Assembly (NCBI GenBank): GCA_963974645.1
Contig: CAXBEA010000124.1
Span: 1 to 9,534, forward strand
DNA length: 9,534 nt
DNA from: Motiliproteus sp963974645
Lineage (GTDB): Bacteria; Pseudomonadota; Gammaproteobacteria; Pseudomonadales; Balneatricaceae
Direction of reading: 5' to 3'
Under the pieces are notes generated by a model. It did not search any database, was not told the origin of the DNA, and worked only from the letters and a program-made list of their open reading frames with translations. How positions within the stretch are numbered: the stretch's first letter is position 1; each line of letters begins with the position of its first letter. A program made the translations under genes and the position numbers. Below, piece by piece: positions 5,877 through 9,534 of this stretch.

Positions 5877-7325
5877 TCAGCCCGCACAACAGGAGAGTTG
5901 ACTGACGTCTTTGCTAAAAGTCTGCGCACAGAGTTTCAGGCCCTCCACCATGGTCAAATACGGGAACAGTCGGTCTGCGAGATCGTGCACGGTCATGTTG
6001 TTGTGGATAGCCAATACTGCTGTCTGGATCATCTCCCCGGCCTCGGCTGCCAGAATCTGAGCACCGATCAGGCGATCATTACCGGCATCAGTCACCAGCT
6101 TGATAAAACCTTGGGTCTCAAAATTTACCAGTGCCCGAGGAACATGCTCCAGACCCAGTGTACGGCTGCGGGTTTTTATTCCCTGCATTTGCGCTTGTTC
6201 TTCGGTCAACCCCAGGGTGGCTACCTGGGGATCGGTAAAGATCACCGCAGGCAGGGTGGCCAGATCCAATTGGGCTTCGCCACCGGTCATATTGACCGCT
6301 GCCCGGGTCCCCGCAGCAGCAGCCACATAGACAAACTGGGGCATATTGCAGCAATCACCCGCCGCATAGATAGGGGGCACAGCGGTGCGCATATGATCAT
6401 CCACCAGAATCGCGCCACGGCTATCCGTTTCAATGCCAGCGGCGGCAAGACCTAGTAAATCGGTATTGGGCTGGCGGCCCGTAGCGACCAAAAGAGCATC
6501 GCCTTGCAGGCGCTCGGCTTTGCCATTGGCGGCGTCTATTTCTAGGGTAAAGGTTCCATCACTGAAGGAGACACGGCTCGCCTGGGTGTGATTGAGGACA
6601 CGTATCCCTTCGGCCTCAAACGCTGCGGTGAGGCCAGCTCCCAATTGCGAATCTTCGTTGTAGAGCAGGGTATGACGTGCCAATAGAGTCACTTGCGCAC
6701 CCAGCCGACGGTAAGCCTGGGCCAACTCTACCGCGACCACCGACGATCCCAAGACCAACAGGTGTTCGGGGAGCTTTTCTGCCACCAACGCTTCGGTGGA
6801 GGTCCAATAAGGGGTACCTTCCAAGCCGGGAATAGGAGGGATAGATTGCTTGGCACCGGTAGCAATCAGAATGCGATCCGCCTTGATTGTTTGCGTCTCG
6901 CCTCTGTTATTAACGACCTCCAGGGTATGGGCATCCTTAAACTGAGCCACACCCTGAACCAGGCTTAAAGCGGGGTTACTATCCAATATGCTCTGGTATT
7001 TAGCCCCGCGTAGCTCCTCCACCCGCGCTTGCTGCTGCTGCACAAGCAGCGCCCGGTTAATTTGAGGTTCCTGGTCGGTCAGCCCCGGAAAAGGATTATG
7101 GCGTTGATGTTGCGCCAGTTGCGCCGCACGGATCGTGATTTTTGAGGGGACACAGCCAACGTTGACACAGCAGCCACCCAGCGTCCCGGATTCGATCATG
7201 GTCACACGCGCCCCCTCCTCCGCTGCTCTAATGGCGCAGGCGAAGGCACCGGAACCGCTGCCAATGATGGCAATATGCAAAGGCTCATGTTGGGTCGAGC
7301 TATTATCTGCTTGAGATTCACTCAT
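5877..7325 (-). CDS. merA: Mercuric reductase MerA (no N-terminal HMA domain)
   Basis: This 482-residue cytoplasmic flavoprotein reduces Hg(II) to volatile Hg(0) with NADPH. The FAD-binding IIGSGSGAFACAIRAA lies at about 20-35. The redox-active disulfide is in GCCVNVGCVPSK (C53 and C58). The NADPH-binding motif lies in LLVLGSSVVAVELAQA, and AAGDCCNMPQFVYVAAAAG belongs to the second FAD segment. The C-terminal Cys pair that passes Hg(II) to the active site is SCCAG (C479-C480). The N-terminal metal-binding (NmerA) domain found in Tn501/Tn21 enzymes is absent, and only a 16-residue lead precedes the flavin domain. The Thr usually before the first redox Cys (GGTCVNVGC) is Cys here (C52). AGAGG lies about 7 nt before the ATG, 16 bp after merP. 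Confidence 0.96.
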   Translation of the reverse strand: MSESQADNSSTQHEPLHIAIIGSGSGAFACAIRAAEEGARVTMIESGTLGGCCVNVGCVPSKITIRAAQLAQHQRHNPFPGLTDQEPQINRALLVQQQQARVEELRGAKYQSILDSNPALSLVQGVAQFKDAHTLEVVNNRGETQTIKADRILIATGAKQSIPPIPGLEGTPYWTSTEALVAEKLPEHLLVLGSSVVAVELAQAYRRLGAQVTLLARHTLLYNEDSQLGAGLTAAFEAEGIRVLNHTQASRVSFSDGTFTLEIDAANGKAERLQGDALLVATGRQPNTDLLGLAAAGIETDSRGAILVDDHMRTAVPPIYAAGDCCNMPQFVYVAAAAGTRAAVNMTGGEAQLDLATLPAVIFTDPQVATLGLTEEQAQMQGIKTRSRTLGLEHVPRALVNFETQGFIKLVTDAGNDRLIGAQILAAEAGEMIQTAVLAIHNNMTVHDLADRLFPYLTMVEGLKLCAQTFSKDVSQLSCCAG

Positions 7326-7341
7326 TTTATTGCCTCTAGGG

Positions 7342-7701
7342 TTATTCTTTTAGCGTGGATGGGTAGCCCGCGTTAGTCGTGGCCTGGGTTAAGGCTTCAA
7401 CGCCTGTTTTCTGCGGATCGAAGACCACGGTCGCGGTCTTCTCGCCAAAATCGACCTGGGCATCCACAACCCCCTCTACCTGCTGTAACGATTTACGCAC
7501 CGTGTAGGGACACAGAGCGCAGGTCATGTTCTCAACCGCCAGGGTCACCCGCTCGGTGGCAGCCGTCTCGGCCGCTTTTGCTTGCGGGGACAGAGCGCCC
7601 AAGCTCAGTACCAGCGTCGCCAGCAACGCTACGGAAAAGAGCACAGCAAGCATCCGTTTAACGCTTGTCTGATTCGCTATGTGAAGTAAATTAGTCACCA
7701 T
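7342..7701 (-). CDS. merP: Periplasmic mercuric ion-binding protein MerP
   Basis: This 119-residue secreted HMA-domain protein binds Hg(II) in the periplasm and hands it to MerT. A long signal peptide has its hydrophobic core in MLAVLFSVALLATLVLSLGA and likely cleavage after QAKA. The metal site is ENMTCALC (two cysteines), followed by PYTVRKSLQQVEGVV and a typical C-terminus, NAGYPSTLKE. Two adjacent ATGs (7704 and 7701) are possible. I prefer 7701 because AGGA then sits about 6 nt upstream instead of 3. Its signal peptide n-region is longer than in Tn501 MerP. The gene lies between merT and merA, the classical order. Confidence 0.93.
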   Translation of the reverse strand: MVTNLLHIANQTSVKRMLAVLFSVALLATLVLSLGALSPQAKAAETAATERVTLAVENMTCALCPYTVRKSLQQVEGVVDAQVDFGEKTATVVFDPQKTGVEALTQATTNAGYPSTLKE

Positions 7702-7713
7702 CATGAGTCCTGT

Positions 7714-7745
7714 TTTGATTATTGGAGCAAGTTTGATTATTGGAG
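7714..7745 (-). repeat. 18-bp-period direct repeat at the merT stop
   Basis: The 14-mer TTTGATTATTGGAG occurs at 7714-7727 and again at 7732-7745, a period of 18 bp. On the coding strand each copy contains CTCCAATAATCAAA. The upstream copy includes the last merT codons and its TAA stop, and the second copy lies in the gap before merP. It looks like a small slippage duplication of the merT end. Confidence 0.8.
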
Positions 7746-8090
7746 AAAAATCTGTCCGTAATAGGGAAACAAGAGCAATACCAGCAGCAGCGCGGATACC
7801 ACCCAGAACAGCATGCGTTGATTGCGTTGCACGGCAGGGTTAGCGCAAACCTGTTCTTCGTCACAGGAGGCGGGAACTAGATAAAGCTTGCGGAACACGA
7901 TGGCCAGGACAACGATAACGGCGACCACAAAGAGGGGGCGATACGGTTCCATAGCCGTCAGCGTACTGATCCAGCTCCCGCCAATGCCCAGTAGCAGCAA
8001 TACGACTGGAGCGACACAACATAGGGAGGCACCGATCGCCGCTAATCCTGCGTAAACCAATGAGCGGTTGGGGTTGTTAAAATCCGGCAT
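7737..8090 (-). CDS. merT: Mercuric ion transporter MerT
   Basis: This 117-residue inner-membrane protein has three helices and brings Hg(II) from MerP into the cytoplasm. The Cys pair in the first helix is C24-C25 (GASLCCVAPVV). The second pair in the cytoplasmic loop is C76 and C82 (ASCDEEQVC). These numbers coincide exactly with the known Tn501 MerT cysteines. The conserved EPYRPLF follows the first two segments, and the protein ends FPYYGQIFLQ. I chose the ATG at 8090 because GGAGG lies about 10 nt upstream and the length equals the family's. The ATG at 8132 lies close to the mer promoter and has no ribosome site. It is the first gene after the mer promoter. Confidence 0.95.
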   Translation of the reverse strand: MPDFNNPNRSLVYAGLAAIGASLCCVAPVVLLLLGIGGSWISTLTAMEPYRPLFVVAVIVVLAIVFRKLYLVPASCDEEQVCANPAVQRNQRMLFWVVSALLLVLLLFPYYGQIFLQ

Positions 8091-8143
8091 CGAACGTGAT
8101 CCTCCAATTGTCGACTGGTCTGAATGAGCCATCGATAATTGCA

Positions 8144-8174
8144 GTCTAAACTCCGTACCCTAGTCCGGAGTCAA
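8144..8174 (-). promoter_or_regulatory. mer promoter and MerR operator (PmerT)
   Basis: On the - strand TTGACT (8169-8174) and TTAGAC (8144-8149) are separated by 19 bp, the lengthened spacer typical of MerR-activated promoters. The spacer carries the dyad ACTCCGGAC-tagg-GTACGGAGT (8150-8171, arms matching 8 of 9), nearly the classical mer operator half-site ACTCCGTAC. MerR bound to Hg(II) untwists such promoters so that RNA polymerase can start. It lies between merR and merT and drives merT, merP, merA and merD. Confidence 0.93.
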
Positions 8175-8192
8175 GTCCCAAGCTGACAGAAA

Positions 8193-8594
8193 CTATAGAT
8201 CCGCTGTTTGAGACAGCTCATCGATCAGGGCACAGTGATCGGAGTGCCGGCTTTCTTCACAGCGCTGGATGAGTTGGTCTAGCACGCCAGCCATTGCCAA
8301 CAGGTCTTTGACTTGACGGTCGATCTCCTGCCGTTTGTGCTTTGCCAAGTTTTGGATGTCATCACACTGGTGGTTACCTAGAGCAAAAAGCTGGCCAATT
8401 TCCTTTAACGTAAAACCAACCCCCTGAGCACGTTTGATAAAGCGGATGCGGGCCACGTACGCCTGCGGATAATGGCGGTACCCATCGGCCGGTCTGGTGG
8501 GCTCGGGAAGCAGCCCCAGTCGCTGGTAATAACGGACAGTTTCCACATTGACCCCGGCGGCCTTACCGAGCCTTCCAATGGTTAATCCAGACAC
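8193..8594 (-). CDS. merR: Mercury-responsive regulator MerR
   Basis: This 133-residue dimeric DNA-binding regulator represses mer without mercury and activates it when Hg(II) binds. The helix-turn-helix region is LTIGRLGKAAGVNVETVRYY (4-23), followed by the DGYRHY wing and a long dimer helix. The Hg(II) site is complete: C77, C112 and C121. Their spacing of 35 and 9 equals that of Tn501 MerR (C82, C117, C126). The start is a GTG at 8594, with a strong AAGGAGG ahead of it inside merE, and the gene overlaps the merE stop by 13 bp, suggesting coupled translation. Unlike Tn501 and Tn21, where merR is divergent, it reads in the same direction as merTPA and ends 18 bp before the mer promoter. Confidence 0.95.
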   Translation of the reverse strand: MSGLTIGRLGKAAGVNVETVRYYQRLGLLPEPTRPADGYRHYPQAYVARIRFIKRAQGVGFTLKEIGQLFALGNHQCDDIQNLAKHKRQEIDRQVKDLLAMAGVLDQLIQRCEESRHSDHCALIDELSQTADL

Positions 8595-8893
8595 TTATTC
8601 TCCTCCTTGTAAGTCACTGACGAGCGGGTACCGCTTCGGCTTTTAGGATCACTGGCTTCGGGTATAGAACCCTGACCCAGTATACGTAACGCGCCCGTCG
8701 TGGAGAGTATAAACACCAGAAGCAGCAGCAGGGATGCGACGACAAGATGTTCGCTCAGGAAAGCCCCAGCCATCGTTCCGGAAAGCAGCCAGATTGCGAT
8801 CACCACATGACAGGGGCAGGTCACCACCGCCAGCCCGGCCAGCAAATAGCCTTTAAGACTACCCGCCTTCGATTTCGCTACTCTGTTTATCAT
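8582..8893 (-). CDS. merE: MerE-type mercury transporter
   Basis: This 103-residue membrane protein has two helices. The Hg-binding motif TCPCH is at about 25-29 (C26 and C28) in GYLLAGLAVVTCPCHVVIAI, and SGTMAGAFLSEH follows. Both closely match MerE of Tn21/Tn501, which is about 78 residues and is thought to transport inorganic and methyl mercury. The C-terminal tail from about residue 75 (GSIPEASDPKSRSG onward) is longer than usual and polar, and ends with KCLD. AGAGGGAA precedes the ATG by about 6 nt. The position is unusual: merE is normally after merD at the end of the operon, but here it stands just before merR. Confidence 0.88.
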   Translation of the reverse strand: MINRVAKSKAGSLKGYLLAGLAVVTCPCHVVIAIWLLSGTMAGAFLSEHLVVASLLLLLVFILSTTGALRILGQGSIPEASDPKSRSGTRSSVTYKEENKCLD

Positions 8894-8918
8894 CTTACTT
8901 CCCTCTATTGGCCTCGTT

Positions 8919-9455
8919 TCAGCACTTTTCCAACGCGTGATTACCCCGCGTCAGACATCCATTCACCTGGACCACCCGCTTGGCATTCTGATGCAGGGCC
9001 AGAGCCAACAACAGCACAGATCCCACAAAAAGCAGGTCCTGGTAAGAGGCGACAAACCATTGGACACGCCATCCATAAGCTCCCACGATTGCCGGAAAAA
9101 AACCGGCAAAGAAACTCATCAGCGTTGGTAAAAGCGGCGAACAGCAAAGCAATGGCGTTAACAGTCCAACCGTTAAACCACCGGCAGCCGCTCCGGAACT
9201 TGCCCGCCGATGTTGTCCCAACAGAAAAACCACCATTGATAAGGTCGGAGTGATTAATGCAGCCATTACCACCGCAACAGCAATCAGCTTTGCATCTAGG
9301 AAGCGTAACGACTCCAAGCCAACGCGACCTCCCGTAGAGGCTGCGGGTAAGGTCATCAGATAGAGCATAAGAAAGCCCATAAAACTTGCAGCCCCGATAA
9401 GGCACTGCGCGGGTGAGGAAAATACGATTATTAATGCCGAAACGACTCTGTGCAT
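8919..9455 (-). CDS. Unrecognised membrane protein with Cys-Cys pair
   Basis: This 178-residue polytopic inner-membrane protein does not match any named family that I recognise. Hydrophobic stretches occur near 5-38, 55-80, 90-126 and 138-156. The third carries LLTPLLCCSPLLPTLMSFF, with C104-C105 in or beside a helix, resembling the Cys-Cys-(x)-P of MerT/MerC first helices. Other cysteines are C18, C167 and the final C178. AGG lies about 7 nt before the ATG. It is the first gene of the - strand locus, directly behind a MerR-type operator and 25 bp before merE, so a role in Hg transport or sensing is a reasonable inference. It could instead be an unrelated transporter subunit captured by the operon. 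The frame is intact and its translation is unlike a shadow. Confidence 0.72.
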   Translation of the reverse strand: MHRVVSALIIVFSSPAQCLIGAASFMGFLMLYLMTLPAASTGGRVGLESLRFLDAKLIAVAVVMAALITPTLSMVVFLLGQHRRASSGAAAGGLTVGLLTPLLCCSPLLPTLMSFFAGFFPAIVGAYGWRVQWFVASYQDLLFVGSVLLLALALHQNAKRVVQVNGCLTRGNHALEKC

Positions 9456-9495
9456 GTGAAACCTGGGCCTGTAGTTGCATTTTCTGTTAAAGACA

Positions 9496-9526
9496 GTGTA
9501 ACCGCCGTACCATGATACGGCGTCAA
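9496..9526 (-). promoter_or_regulatory. Second MerR-type promoter/operator
   Basis: On the - strand TTGACG (9521-9526) and TTACAC (9496-9501) are 19 bp apart, the same lengthened spacing as at the mer promoter. Between them lies the dyad CGCCGTAT-catg-GTACGGCG (9503-9522, arms matching 7 of 8), which resembles the mer half-site ACTCCGTAC. It stands about 40 bp before the membrane-protein gene that opens the merE-merR unit. The likely reading is that MerR, or a close relative, controls this promoter as well. Confidence 0.8.
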
Positions 9527-9534
9527 GCCTCTTT

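Noticed and set aside
5820..6455. 211-codon + strand open frame opposite merA
   Set aside because: It is antisense to the highly conserved MerA frame and its translation resembles no protein family.
8091..8132. Longer MerT starting at 8132
   Set aside because: No ribosome site precedes it, and the 8090 start has GGAGG and gives the normal 117-residue length with cysteines at the known positions.
8941..9480. 179-codon - strand frame overlapping the Cys-Cys membrane protein
   Set aside because: It is the same DNA in another frame, rich in Arg, Gly and Cys with poor hydrophobic periodicity. The 8919-9455 frame gives a coherent membrane protein with a ribosome site.
1..9534. tRNA, rRNA, CRISPR array, riboswitch or replication origin
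   Set aside because: I saw no cloverleaf, spaced repeat array or iteron cluster. I did not identify any riboswitch core by eye.

Overview
The window is a metal-resistance island from a proteobacterium, most likely a gammaproteobacterium. The evidence is the MerD- and MerE-type genes, which are known from beta/gammaproteobacterial mer operons, strong Shine-Dalgarno sites, moderate GC and an Acr3/ArsJ arsenic locus. I cannot name a species. Nearly all of it is two gene sets that face each other: an arsenic locus on the + strand (about 345-3348) and a mercury locus on the - strand (9526 down to about 3619).

Arsenic locus: an ArsR-type repressor (499-846) lies behind a promoter that overlaps two palindromes (360-389). 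It is followed by the arsenite efflux permease Acr3 (895-1944) and the organoarsenical exporter ArsJ (2071-3348). ArsJ normally works with a dedicated glyceraldehyde-3-phosphate dehydrogenase (GAPDH) that makes its substrate, 1-arseno-3-phosphoglycerate. Here only the last 35-40 codons of that GAPDH remain (about 1923-2048), joined directly to the end of acr3. Past arsJ lies another 3'-end remnant, a UPF0060/YnfA membrane protein on the - strand (3358-3504). This flank has therefore been through at least two deletions. The first 345 bases hold no intact gene.

Mercury locus, in transcription order on the - strand: a promoter with a MerR-type operator (9496-9526); an unrecognised membrane protein with a Cys-Cys pair (8919-9455); MerE (8582-8893); MerR (8193-8594), whose start overlaps the merE stop; the classical mer promoter/operator (8144-8174); MerT (7737-8090); MerP (7342-7701); MerA, the mercuric reductase without its N-terminal metal-binding domain (5877-7325); a 12-bp hairpin; and MerD (5410-5781). 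A 169-bp MITE-like element (5238-5406) follows. After it come a MerC-like transporter (4856-5224), a secreted DsrE-like protein (4254-4793) and a CopZ-like zinc/[2Fe-2S] protein (3619-4131).

How it works: MerT, MerC, MerE and perhaps the new membrane protein move Hg(II) inward. MerP collects it in the periplasm and MerA reduces it to Hg(0). MerR switches the promoters and MerD probably tunes or resets them. Unusually, merR points the same way as the genes it controls and sits between two MerR-type operators, so it may control its own operon as well as merTPAD. The DsrE-like and CopZ-like proteins beyond the MITE are not standard mer genes and, with the first-gene membrane protein, are the most likely new components.
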